Virus record (IMG/VR): IMGVR_UViG_3300032331_002119
Span: 1-41,557 of that record
From: a virus
Length of the DNA stretch: 41,557 nucleotides
Strand: one strand, 5' to 3'
Position 1 is the stretch's first letter; each line of letters opens with the position of its first letter. The notes under the pieces are model-generated. The model worked only from the letters and a program-made list of their open reading frames with translations, ran no database searches and was not told where the DNA came from. Below, piece after piece: positions 27,075 to 35,493 of this stretch. The translations under genes were made by a program, and so were the position numbers.

Positions 27075-28927
27075 TGAAAGTTATTGATGGATTTTCATTT
27101 TTTAATGAGTTTGATATTCTTAAATTGAGATTAGAATATCTCCGTGATGTTGTAGATTACTTTGTCATTTCTGAATGCAATTATACACACTCTGGGAAAC
27201 CAAAACCTTATTATTTGGATAGTATCATTGATACTTTTGATGAGGAACTTCAGAATAAAATTGTCAGATTGAAATATGAACCAGACATTAGTAAGTATGA
27301 TTTTAGTAATAAAGAAGAATGTGATTTCGAATCTGGATTTTGGAAACTAGAACAAGGTCAAAGAGATCATATTAGTAAAGGTCTATTTCAGTTTGCTTTT
27401 GAAGATCTTTTCATGTTAAGTGATGCCGATGAGATTCCTAAAAAAGAATTTATTCTTTATATGAGGGATAATATTTCCAAAGAACCATTTGCAACTGCAA
27501 TCTGTGAGAACTTCTATTATAATTTCAATACCTATGAAAATGATACATGGGCAGGAACTGTATTCACTACGGTTGGTAATGCTTTAGAAAAAGGATGTAA
27601 CTATCTGAGGGCAAATTGTTTTTCGTTTCCTTTTGCCGAAAAGTCTGGATGGCATCTTACATTCTTTGGTGGAATTGAACAGATCAAAACAAAGATAGAA
27701 TCTTATGCTCATCAAGAGTTTAATAAAGATGAAATTAAAAACGAACAGCACATTCTTGAAGCAATTAAAACTGGAACTGATCTTCTAGATCGTAAGCATG
27801 AGAACAAACAGTTTATTAAATATGATTTTTCAAACTTTCCAGAAGACTTTAAAAGTGCTATAATTAAAACATTCGCAGAAGAATACTATAAAATGCCAGA
27901 ACCAGAAGTTATAACAAGACCAGAGTTTCTTCATAATAATATGCCACCACTTCTTGAGGCATCATTGAATCCTGATGGAACTGGTGGTACAGAGATTATG
28001 GGTCGTGCATGGCAGGATTTAGTTCTTCCTGCTGCTCCTGACCTTGCTGACTGGCACTGGTGTGTAATTCCTGGGGATAATATTATTGCACCAGACAACT
28101 CTAACATTGTTTGGTTGCATCCTCATCATAATGAGGTTGGTCTTGAACAGTTGATGGACAAGCAGTTCCAGAAACATTTCAAGGCATATGTATTTGTCTC
28201 TGATTGGCAGTATGAAAGATTTGGTGAGAAGTTTAATCTTCCCATGGAGAAATGTTTTGTTCTTAAGAATGCTATTCATCCTTTTGAACCTCATAAGAAA
28301 CCGGAAGGAAAACTTCAACTGATGTTCCATCCTAATCCTATTCGTGGATTAGATCTTCTTCTAGAAGGTATTAAACTGATTCCAGAAGAAGACTTTGAAC
28401 TTCATATTTTCCATGAACTTGATCCTGATGAGCGTAAAAAACAATATGCCCAAGGACTTCAGACTTATGAATATTCTCATGTTTGTGAGCAAGAAGAGAA
28501 GTTTCTTCGCTATTGCTTAGCACTTGCAAACGCTGATAAGAGAGTTGTTCGTCACACGCGGACAAACAACTCTAAGATTCGTGAGCAACTGATGAAGACT
28601 CATATCTTTGCTTATCCATCATATTTCCAGGAGACATCTTGTATTTGTTTGATTGAAGCACTTGCTGCTGGATGTTCTGTAGTAGCATCTAATCTTGCAG
28701 CACTTCCTGAAACTGGAATGGGATTTGCTCGTCTTTATGGGTATATTCCCGACCGTCAAAAACACATTGAGCGTTTTGCAGGAGAACTCAAACAAACTAT
28801 TACGGAATACCGAAATGGGCAATTTGATAGCGCAAATCAAGTGCAAGTAATAAATAACTACTACAGTTGGGATACTAGAATCCAAGACTGGGTTAAATTT
28901 TCAAAAGAACTTTGGAGGAAATTTTAA
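27074..28927 (+). CDS. Bifunctional glycosyltransferase: GT17-like + GT4
   Basis: A 617-aa product. The ATG at 27074 follows AGGAGG (27061-27066) by 7 bases and is preferred to the GTG codon before it. Residues 1 to about 275 resemble GT17 (beta-1,4-N-acetylglucosaminyltransferase family): IDGFSFFNEFDILKLRLEYL, YFVISECNYTHSGKPKP, and DADE at 117-120 as the metal-binding acid motif. From about 285 a GT4-type GT-B domain follows: GGTEIMGRAWQD, LMFHPNPIRGLDLL with the donor-binding Arg-Gly, and the family hallmark CICLIEALAAGCSVVASNLA with its Glu. One chain may add two consecutive sugars. The GT17 domain recurs in the 1064-aa protein downstream. Confidence 0.85.
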   Translation: MKVIDGFSFFNEFDILKLRLEYLRDVVDYFVISECNYTHSGKPKPYYLDSIIDTFDEELQNKIVRLKYEPDISKYDFSNKEECDFESGFWKLEQGQRDHISKGLFQFAFEDLFMLSDADEIPKKEFILYMRDNISKEPFATAICENFYYNFNTYENDTWAGTVFTTVGNALEKGCNYLRANCFSFPFAEKSGWHLTFFGGIEQIKTKIESYAHQEFNKDEIKNEQHILEAIKTGTDLLDRKHENKQFIKYDFSNFPEDFKSAIIKTFAEEYYKMPEPEVITRPEFLHNNMPPLLEASLNPDGTGGTEIMGRAWQDLVLPAAPDLADWHWCVIPGDNIIAPDNSNIVWLHPHHNEVGLEQLMDKQFQKHFKAYVFVSDWQYERFGEKFNLPMEKCFVLKNAIHPFEPHKKPEGKLQLMFHPNPIRGLDLLLEGIKLIPEEDFELHIFHELDPDERKKQYAQGLQTYEYSHVCEQEEKFLRYCLALANADKRVVRHTRTNNSKIREQLMKTHIFAYPSYFQETSCICLIEALAAGCSVVASNLAALPETGMGFARLYGYIPDRQKHIERFAGELKQTITEYRNGQFDSANQVQVINNYYSWDTRIQDWVKFSKELWRKF

Positions 28928-29143
28928 ATGGCTACTAAAACTGAAACTCTTACAATGCCTTTGATGCATGTATATCACTTGACTGCGGATCCAGCAAATA
29001 CTACTGGTTATACTGTTGAGGAAGTAGCAGCATTGATTGAAGAGCATGGTGCAGATCACCAGATTGAAATCACCATTACTACACCAGTTCCCGAACCACA
29101 ACCTGAAGTTGTAGAAACGACTGCTGAAGAAGTACCCGAATAA
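28928..29143 (+). CDS. Small acidic hypothetical protein
   Basis: A 71-aa product with a good Shine-Dalgarno (GGAGGAA at 28914-28920) and an ATG immediately after the upstream stop. The N-terminal half is compact (YHLTADPANTTGYTVEEVAAL), followed by a beta-like EITITT strand and a Pro/Glu/Val-rich tail ending EEVPE. The low-complexity acidic tail suggests an exposed or binding segment. No family is recognised. Its place among transferases hints at an accessory role, but nothing in the sequence shows one. Confidence 0.65.
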   Translation: MATKTETLTMPLMHVYHLTADPANTTGYTVEEVAALIEEHGADHQIEITITTPVPEPQPEVVETTAEEVPE

Positions 29144-29160
29144 TAAATTTTTTAATCATT

Positions 29161-30798
29161 ATGAATTTTGTAAAACTTGCTTTGGAAAGGGGTGGAAGTA
29201 TTCACCCCCTTATAACGCCATCGACATATTTAAACGGACCTGCTCTCACAAATCCATCAGTTTATAATGATAATGGAAAAATTCTTGTAAATCTTAGGAA
29301 TATTAATTATACTCTTTATCATTCTGAAAAAAGTAAATTTGAGCATCACTGGGGACCATTAGTTTATATTCATCCTGAAAACGATCAACATCTTCGCACA
29401 AATAATATTATGTGTGAAATGGATGATGATATGAATATTAAGTGGTATCATCGTGTGGATACTTCTTCATTTGATACTTATAGACCTATGTGGGAGTTTG
29501 TGGGTCTTGAGGATGCTCGTATCATTCGTTGGGATGGTAAACTCTATATCTGTGGTGTTAGGAGAGATCTTGACACTATTGGTACTGGTAGGATGGAGTT
29601 GTCTGAGATTGAAATTACTAATAATGGTGTAAAAGAAATTTCAAGGCATCGTATTCCTTGTCCTGGTGATGACAAGGAATATTGTAATAAAAATTGGATG
29701 CCTATTTTAGATATGCCATTTCATTTTGTGAAATGGACTAATGGCACCGAAATTGTAAAATACAATATTGAAACTGGAGTTTGTGAAACTGTTGTTAATA
29801 CGGATTGGAAAGATCTTGGATGCATTGATTTGAGAGGTGGGTCTCAAGTAATTCCATTTGGTGAATATCGTTTGGGATTAAATCATGAGACCTTTCTCTA
29901 TCAAAGTCCTGCAGGAAGAAAAGATGGAACTTATCGCCATCGTTTTATTGTGTGGGATAAAAATTGGAATATTGTAAAAGTATCTGAAAGATTTTCATTC
30001 TTAAATGCAAATATTGAATTTGCAGTTGGAATGTGTGAATATAAAAATGATTATTTGATTACTTTTGGATTCCAAGATAATGCTGCATATCTTATTAGAG
30101 TATCTCAAGAATTTGTCAAAGACTTTATTTTTGGAAACTTAGATAAAAAAGTTGTAAAAATAAATCCAACAGATATCATCAATAAAAGTTGGTTTAATTA
30201 TGGTTCATCTGAAAATAAAGAAGAACTGAATTGGACAGATGTTCCTGGTTGGTTCTCTCATTCCAATACTTATAAAAGTTTTGTAGATATGGCACCTAAT
30301 GATGCAACTTTTGTTGAAATTGGAACCTTTATGGGAAGGTCTACTTGTTGTATGGGAGAATTGATTAAAAATTCTAGAAAGAATATTAAATTCTATACTA
30401 TAGATACTTTTGCTGGTAGTATTGGTGAAGAATGGCATACTGATATTGTTAATCAACTTTCTGAAAATGATTCGGATCTATATCAGCAGTTTTTATATTA
30501 TGCAAAGCAATGTAAAGTTGATGACTTTATTGTTCCAATTCGTTCTTCCAGTTTAGATGCCGTTGATCAGTTTGATGATGAAAGTTTGGACATGATCTAT
30601 GTCGATGGTGGGCATACTTACGAAGAAGTTTTTGATGATATTACTGCTTGGTATCCAAAACTTAAGAGTGGTGGAATTATTGCTGGTGATGATTATGGTT
30701 CTTGGCCTGGTGTAAATAAAGCAGTAAACGAATATTTTAAAGATCAAAATCTAACCATTCTTGAAAATGGAAATGTTTGGGAGCACCAAAAACCATGA
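29161..30798 (+). CDS. GH130-like propeller fused to SAM methyltransferase
   Basis: A 545-aa product. Residues 1 to about 345 look like a five-bladed propeller of the GH130/GH43-like superfamily: NPSVYNDNGKILVNLR, the hallmark GLEDARI at 115-121, and later a RGGSQVIPF and NHETFLY region. GH130 enzymes phosphorolyse or hydrolyse mannosides. Here the domain may instead bind a glycan. Residues about 375-545 are a class I methyltransferase (motif I FVEIGTFMGRS at 384-394, acidic YTIDTF, YVDGGHTYEE, GGIIAGDDYG), the second such domain in the island. The stop overlaps the next start by ATGA. Catalytic activity of the propeller is uncertain because the catalytic acid cannot be assigned without an alignment. 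Confidence 0.7.
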   Translation: MNFVKLALERGGSIHPLITPSTYLNGPALTNPSVYNDNGKILVNLRNINYTLYHSEKSKFEHHWGPLVYIHPENDQHLRTNNIMCEMDDDMNIKWYHRVDTSSFDTYRPMWEFVGLEDARIIRWDGKLYICGVRRDLDTIGTGRMELSEIEITNNGVKEISRHRIPCPGDDKEYCNKNWMPILDMPFHFVKWTNGTEIVKYNIETGVCETVVNTDWKDLGCIDLRGGSQVIPFGEYRLGLNHETFLYQSPAGRKDGTYRHRFIVWDKNWNIVKVSERFSFLNANIEFAVGMCEYKNDYLITFGFQDNAAYLIRVSQEFVKDFIFGNLDKKVVKINPTDIINKSWFNYGSSENKEELNWTDVPGWFSHSNTYKSFVDMAPNDATFVEIGTFMGRSTCCMGELIKNSRKNIKFYTIDTFAGSIGEEWHTDIVNQLSENDSDLYQQFLYYAKQCKVDDFIVPIRSSSLDAVDQFDDESLDMIYVDGGHTYEEVFDDITAWYPKLKSGGIIAGDDYGSWPGVNKAVNEYFKDQNLTILENGNVWEHQKP

Positions 30799-31604
30799 AT
30801 GTATCATTAATTTGTGCATGTAAAAATAGATATAAACCATTGATGATTTCTTTATCTTCATGGTTATTAGTTGAAGAGATTAAAGAAATTATTGTTGTTG
30901 ATTGGAGTTCTGATGATTCAATCAAACATATTACAAGCATTGATCCTAAAATCAAAGTAATTACTGTTCCGAATGAGCAGTTCTTTAATCAACCTCAACC
31001 TTTGAATCTTGCATTGAAATTATGTACTCAAGAGTCTGTTGTTAAAGTGGATACTGATTATATTTTCAATCCTTATTGGAATTTTTTTCAGACTTATAGT
31101 ATTGATGATACTTGTTTTGTTTCTGGAGATACTGATGTAGATTTGAATCATAATATTAATTCTCCATACTTTAAACATTTGCGTGGACTTTTATATGTTC
31201 ATAGGAAGTTTCTAGACAAAGTTGGTGGCTACAATGAAGATATGGGGGAATATTATGCTGGAGAAGATACTGAATTGGAAAATAGATTAAAACTTTACGG
31301 ATTAAATCATAAGAAAATAAATTTTGATCACACTGTAATCCATATTCCACATTCCGATAAAAAAAGATTAGAAAATTTTAAAGCATATACTTACGATTCA
31401 ATTAATAATCCAATCAAAGAAAATATTTCTGGATGTTCAAGTGAAGATGAATTAGATTGGCAAGCAGATTATACGATTGCTCAAACTCATATTCAGCAAA
31501 ATTTAATTGCATATTGTTCTCCATCACATTATTATATTGAACCAAAAACAAAGTGGAATATTACCCAAGTAGATAATCAAAATTACACTGCTGAAAAGGT
31601 ATGA
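30795..31604 (+). CDS. GT2/GT7C-type glycosyltransferase (paralogue d)
   Basis: The product is 269 aa from the ATG at 30795 (ATGA overlap). An upstream in-frame TTG is rejected because the next gene begins with the same NVSLICACKNR start. GT-A features are clear: EIIVVDWSSD, KVDTDYI with D86-T-D88 as the DxD, and a GT7 C-terminal-type segment GGYNEDMGEYYAGEDTELE. The protein is a close tandem paralogue of the first domain of the next gene; the first 33 or so bases of both genes are virtually identical, pointing to recent duplication. It overlaps the next gene by four bases. Confidence 0.85.
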   Translation: MNVSLICACKNRYKPLMISLSSWLLVEEIKEIIVVDWSSDDSIKHITSIDPKIKVITVPNEQFFNQPQPLNLALKLCTQESVVKVDTDYIFNPYWNFFQTYSIDDTCFVSGDTDVDLNHNINSPYFKHLRGLLYVHRKFLDKVGGYNEDMGEYYAGEDTELENRLKLYGLNHKKINFDHTVIHIPHSDKKRLENFKAYTYDSINNPIKENISGCSSEDELDWQADYTIAQTHIQQNLIAYCSPSHYYIEPKTKWNITQVDNQNYTAEKV

Positions 31605-34600
31605 ATGTATCATTAATTTGTGCATGTAAAAATCGTTACAATGCTCTTAAAATTGCTTTGAATTCTTGGACATCATTTGAAGAAATCAAAGAAATTATTA
31701 TTGTAGATTGGAGTTCTGATAAACCGATTGACCATCTTGTAAATGTAGATCCTAGAATAAAAATTCTAAGAGTGAATGGTAAAAAGTATTTCAATCTGGC
31801 GCAACCATTAAATCTTGCGGCAAGTTGTGCTACAGGTGATTATATAATTAAAGTTGATTGTGATTATATTATTAATCCATATTATAATTTTTTTGAAAAA
31901 TATAAAATTGATAGCACTTCATTTGTCTCTGGAAATGTTGCTTTACAAAAAAGTTATGAATACCTAGATCAAAATGGAAATTATTCTATTAATTTTAAAA
32001 ATTTAAGTATAGAAGAAATTGCAGAGTATTGTAATTCTTATAATCATTTTTTTAAATTTTTGAAAGGAATGTTATATGTTTCTAGAGATAATTTCTTAAA
32101 GGTTGGTGGATATGATGAAGACATCTCAGATTATGGGTGGGAAGATACTGATATTGTTTCAAGACTAGAACTTCTAAACTTAGAACATAAAAAAATTATC
32201 TATGATCACAATCTAATTCATATACCTCATCCAGATAGAAATCGATTTGAAAATTCTCCAAATTATGGATTAGAATTGGAAAATTCTATCAGATATAATC
32301 TTTCAGAAGTTTATCCAGAAGATGAAGTTCAGGGACAAATCGATTATGTCATTACTCAAAAGTTGATTAATGATAATAAATTTATAAGTAAAAGTGATCC
32401 CTATGTTAAACCAAAAACAGAGTGGAATATTGAACCTATCAATGATAGATCTTTTTTGTGTGATGAAATTGTAAATTCAAAATTAAACGGATTCCCAACT
32501 GTTTATTATTTGAGTCTTGAAGAAAGCGTGGATAGACAAAAGAATATTGAAACGCAATTCTTAAAATATGGAGTAACTCCAAGATCAATAATTTCAAAAA
32601 GATTTAAAGATTCTAATGATGTAGTTACTGGAAAATATATAAACGAATTACTTCCTGGAACAATAGGATGTGCAGTATCTCATTTAAAGGCAATAAAAGA
32701 ATGGTATAATACTACAAATGAAAGTTATGGATTTTTCTGTGAGGACGACTTAAGTTTAGAAACAGTTAAACATTGGAACTTTACTTGGTCCGAATTTATC
32801 AATACTTTACCAAATGATTGGGAATGTATTCAACTATTATATTTAAAAAATGATGGTAACATATCATCATTAAATCTTAAAGAAAGGGAATGGGACGATT
32901 GGGCGGTTACTGCATATATTATAACTAGAGATTATGCAAAAAAAATAATTGATAGTTACTGCATTGAAGATACTTATAACTTAGAATTAAAAAATTCTGA
33001 AGTAATGCCTTTAGTTGAAACTTTATTCTATAGTTTGGGTAAGGTATATTCAATTCCTCTATTTGTCGAAGATTGTAAATTCAATTCTACATTTAGTCAA
33101 AACGAAGAACATGATCAGGATTTGCATAGTAACACACATAAAAAATCCTATGATAGAATTATTCAATTATGGAAAGATATAAAAATGAATTCATCTAAAA
33201 AAATTGTAGATTACTTCCCATTCTTTGCTCCGACAGGTAGAGAAATGTTGGAATTGAGAGTTCAAATGCTTAAGGATTATGTTGATGAGTTTATTATTTG
33301 TGAATCAAATAAAACTCAAAGTGGCATTCCTATTGAATATGAACTTGAAGGTATCATTGAAGAACTGGAATTGCCAAAGGATAAAATTAGAATTCTTAAA
33401 TTGAATATTCCTGATGATGAAAATCTTGAAGTACAAGAAATTGATCATTATAATTGTTATGATGGCAATAGTTCGAATACAAATTCTCTTCGTGCAAGAG
33501 CAAGAGAAAGAATGCAAAAAGATGCATTACTTTCTGTTTTAAATGATTATGATGATGATACAGTCTTTATTCATAGTGATATTGACGAAATCATTAAACA
33601 AGATTGTATTAATTATGTCTCTAGTGTTGTGAGATCAAATCTGGACATTGTAATTCGTATTCCTTTGATTCATTTAGAAGGAAGAGCGGATCTTAGAGTA
33701 TACATGAAAGATACTGATCAACCAAAAGAATGGACTGGAATGTTTCTTGCAACTAAAAACCATTTGCAAAAAGCAACACCAACACAAATCAGATCGAATG
33801 TATTCAATCCATTTCCAATAAATTTCCTCACAGAAAATGGACAAATGCTTCAAGATTTGGGATGGCATTTTTCTTGGATGGGATCTGCCGAAGTTAGAAA
33901 AACCAAGTGTAAAGCATTTACACATTATGATGATAAGTTTAGTTATTTGACTACTTCAAAATATGCGAATGAAGATACTGAAGAATTTCAAGATACTTTA
34001 GATATTGGAGTAGGTTCAATTTCTCCTTCTGGAGATAAAAATACAATACTAAAAGAGTATTATAGGGATCAATTGCCAGATGAAGTTTTCAATTTACCAA
34101 GAGTTAGAAAATTTCTTTTTCCAGAAATTGTTAAAGACAAGAAAGTTAAAGTAAAATCATTTATTGTACAATCAAAATCTAAACCTAAATTACAAACAAT
34201 AGAAATTATTGAAAAATCTCAAACTAATTCCGAAATAGAAATAAACCAGTTATTGGCAAAGTATTCTTTAGATACAGAGAATGCTGAACATAATTTTAAT
34301 CTTGGAGTTTGGTATGAACAAGAGGGACATACTGCACCAGCACTTTCCTATTACTTAAGATGTGCTGAAAGATCAGAAGATAAAGATCTTGCTTATGAAG
34401 CATTGATTCGTGGTTCTTACTGCTATGATAAACAGGGAACCAGAGATGGTAGTTCTAAATCCCTTCTTCAACAAGCACTTGCTTTTTATCCACAAAGACC
34501 AGAGGCATATTTTCTTTTGAGTCGTTTTTCTGAAAAGAGAGAATGGTGGCAAGATTGTTATCTTTATGCTCATCAAGCACTAATATTTGCAAATTTTGAT

Positions 34601-34795
34601 TGCAACCCTCTAAGAACAGATGTTGAATATCCTGGAAAATATGGACTTATTTTTGCAAAAGTAGTATCTGGATGGTGTTGGGGAAAGGTTGAAGAATGTA
34701 AAGAGTTGCTCTTTGATTTAAAAAATAATTACAATCTTTCCGAAAAATACAAAACTCTGGTAGATGAAAACATACAAAAAATGGGATTCTCCTAA
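31601..34795 (+). CDS. Four-module glycosyltransferase: GT2/GT7C + GT25-like + GT17-like + TPR
   Basis: A 1064-aa product. Residues 1 to about 290 are a GT2/GT7C domain (DxD at 86-88; GWEDTD at 179-184). Residues 298 to about 520 are a GT25-like domain (YYLSLEESVDRQ, AVSHLKAIKEWY, FCEDD ending at 383) paralogous to the second half of the protein at 487-2199. Residues about 533-850 are GT17-like (VDYFPFFAPTGREMLELR, FIICESNKTQSG, HSDIDE), paralogous to the first half of the protein at 27074-28927. Residues about 885-1060 look like TPR helices (NLGVWYEQEGHTAPALSYYL; SLLQQALAFYPQRPEAYFLL), probably for binding a protein partner. The chain looks like an assembly-line enzyme built from domains found elsewhere in the window. 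An internal ATG at 33185 could also start the GT17 part. Confidence 0.85.
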   Translation: MNVSLICACKNRYNALKIALNSWTSFEEIKEIIIVDWSSDKPIDHLVNVDPRIKILRVNGKKYFNLAQPLNLAASCATGDYIIKVDCDYIINPYYNFFEKYKIDSTSFVSGNVALQKSYEYLDQNGNYSINFKNLSIEEIAEYCNSYNHFFKFLKGMLYVSRDNFLKVGGYDEDISDYGWEDTDIVSRLELLNLEHKKIIYDHNLIHIPHPDRNRFENSPNYGLELENSIRYNLSEVYPEDEVQGQIDYVITQKLINDNKFISKSDPYVKPKTEWNIEPINDRSFLCDEIVNSKLNGFPTVYYLSLEESVDRQKNIETQFLKYGVTPRSIISKRFKDSNDVVTGKYINELLPGTIGCAVSHLKAIKEWYNTTNESYGFFCEDDLSLETVKHWNFTWSEFINTLPNDWECIQLLYLKNDGNISSLNLKEREWDDWAVTAYIITRDYAKKIIDSYCIEDTYNLELKNSEVMPLVETLFYSLGKVYSIPLFVEDCKFNSTFSQNEEHDQDLHSNTHKKSYDRIIQLWKDIKMNSSKKIVDYFPFFAPTGREMLELRVQMLKDYVDEFIICESNKTQSGIPIEYELEGIIEELELPKDKIRILKLNIPDDENLEVQEIDHYNCYDGNSSNTNSLRARARERMQKDALLSVLNDYDDDTVFIHSDIDEIIKQDCINYVSSVVRSNLDIVIRIPLIHLEGRADLRVYMKDTDQPKEWTGMFLATKNHLQKATPTQIRSNVFNPFPINFLTENGQMLQDLGWHFSWMGSAEVRKTKCKAFTHYDDKFSYLTTSKYANEDTEEFQDTLDIGVGSISPSGDKNTILKEYYRDQLPDEVFNLPRVRKFLFPEIVKDKKVKVKSFIVQSKSKPKLQTIEIIEKSQTNSEIEINQLLAKYSLDTENAEHNFNLGVWYEQEGHTAPALSYYLRCAERSEDKDLAYEALIRGSYCYDKQGTRDGSSKSLLQQALAFYPQRPEAYFLLSRFSEKREWWQDCYLYAHQALIFANFDCNPLRTDVEYPGKYGLIFAKVVSGWCWGKVEECKELLFDLKNNYNLSEKYKTLVDENIQKMGFS

Positions 34796-34807
34796 ACTCA
34801 TATAAAT

Positions 34808-34813
34808 TATAAT
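34808..34813 (+). promoter_or_regulatory. Possible -10 element before the glutaredoxin gene
   Basis: TATAAT lies 16 bases before the glutaredoxin ATG, in a short gap after the glycan island. No convincing -35 or TGn extension accompanies it, and the strip is very AT-rich, so support is weak. Confidence 0.25.
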
Positions 34814-34828
34814 AAATTAACAACAATT

Positions 34829-35065
34829 ATGAATTTTACAGTTTACTCAAAAGAAGACTGCCCATATTGCTACAAAGTTAAACAAGTACTGGAATTGACA
34901 GGAAATAACTTTGTAGTGTATAATTTGGGAGAAGACTTTACTAAAGAAGAATTTTATTCTGAATTTGGCGAAGGTTCTACATTTCCTCAAGTTCTTTGTG
35001 ATGATAAAAAACTTGGTGGATGTACTGATACCGTTAAATTTTTAAAAGAAAAACAAATTGTTTGA
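34829..35065 (+). CDS. grx: Glutaredoxin
   Basis: A 78-aa product of standard phage glutaredoxin length. It has the thioredoxin-fold start FTVYSKEDCPYC with redox-active C11-P-Y-C14, the cis-proline of TFPQV at residue 53, and the glutathione-binding GG at 63-64 followed by CTD. In T4-like phages such proteins (NrdC-like) reduce ribonucleotide reductase and so support deoxynucleotide supply, consistent with thyX further downstream. It sits 33 bases after the glycan island, probably as part of a different functional group. The active site is intact. Confidence 0.92.
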   Translation: MNFTVYSKEDCPYCYKVKQVLELTGNNFVVYNLGEDFTKEEFYSEFGEGSTFPQVLCDDKKLGGCTDTVKFLKEKQIV

Positions 35066-35096
35066 TAATAACCTAAATAAAAATGACAATCATGGT

Positions 35097-35279
35097 ATGA
35101 ACCGTGGTGTCGAACTGATTCTCTCAGGAGGAAAAAGAAAGCAGACCTATCCATTTCATATCATTTTTGAAAAGATGATTTGCTTTCTAAATCGGGAAGT
35201 AACCATCTATTTTGAATTTTCCTTTAAATCGAGGAAAAAGATCAGTAATTTCCCGGAGAAAAGAAATGTTAGCAATTAG
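35097..35279 (+). CDS. Small basic hypothetical protein
   Basis: A 60-aa ORF from the ATG at 35097, overlapping the next gene's start by 14 bases. The residues alternate in a way that looks protein-like (RKQTYPFHIIFEKMICFLN then VTIYFEFSFKSRKK, possible beta-strand, helix, strand), but there is no clear Shine-Dalgarno. It fills a strip that would otherwise be empty and ends in the ribosome-binding region of the next gene. It could also be untranslated leader. The TTG further upstream in the same frame overlaps the glutaredoxin gene and is less likely as a start. Confidence 0.45.
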   Translation: MNRGVELILSGGKRKQTYPFHIIFEKMICFLNREVTIYFEFSFKSRKKISNFPEKRNVSN

Positions 35280-35493
35280 TCTAGTATTCGGTTCATTTTT
35301 AACCGTATTATTTCTTATAGTGGGACTTATAGGTGGTTGGGTAGCAAGAGAATATATGATGAACTATCGGGAGATTCCAAGACCTCATCCTGAAATGTTC
35401 GATAATCAAGGAAACTTGATTCCAGATGAAGTAATCGCATTTAATTTTGAAAACTATCATGACTACGACGACACAGAAGACGACGAAGACTGA
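35266..35493 (+). CDS. Single-span membrane protein with acidic cytoplasmic tail
   Basis: The product is 75 aa from the ATG at 35266, chosen because GGAG precedes it by about 8 bases and because the hydrophobic segment then begins at residue 2. Residues about 2-25 (AISLVFGSFLTVLFLIVGLI and on) form one transmembrane helix. The rest is PHPEMFDNQGNLIPDEV followed by a very acidic Asp/Glu tail. Similar short membrane proteins are conserved hypotheticals in T4-like cyanophages. Which membrane it enters and its role are unknown. The gene overlaps the next one by 35 bases. Confidence 0.75.
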   Translation: MLAISLVFGSFLTVLFLIVGLIGGWVAREYMMNYREIPRPHPEMFDNQGNLIPDEVIAFNFENYHDYDDTEDDED

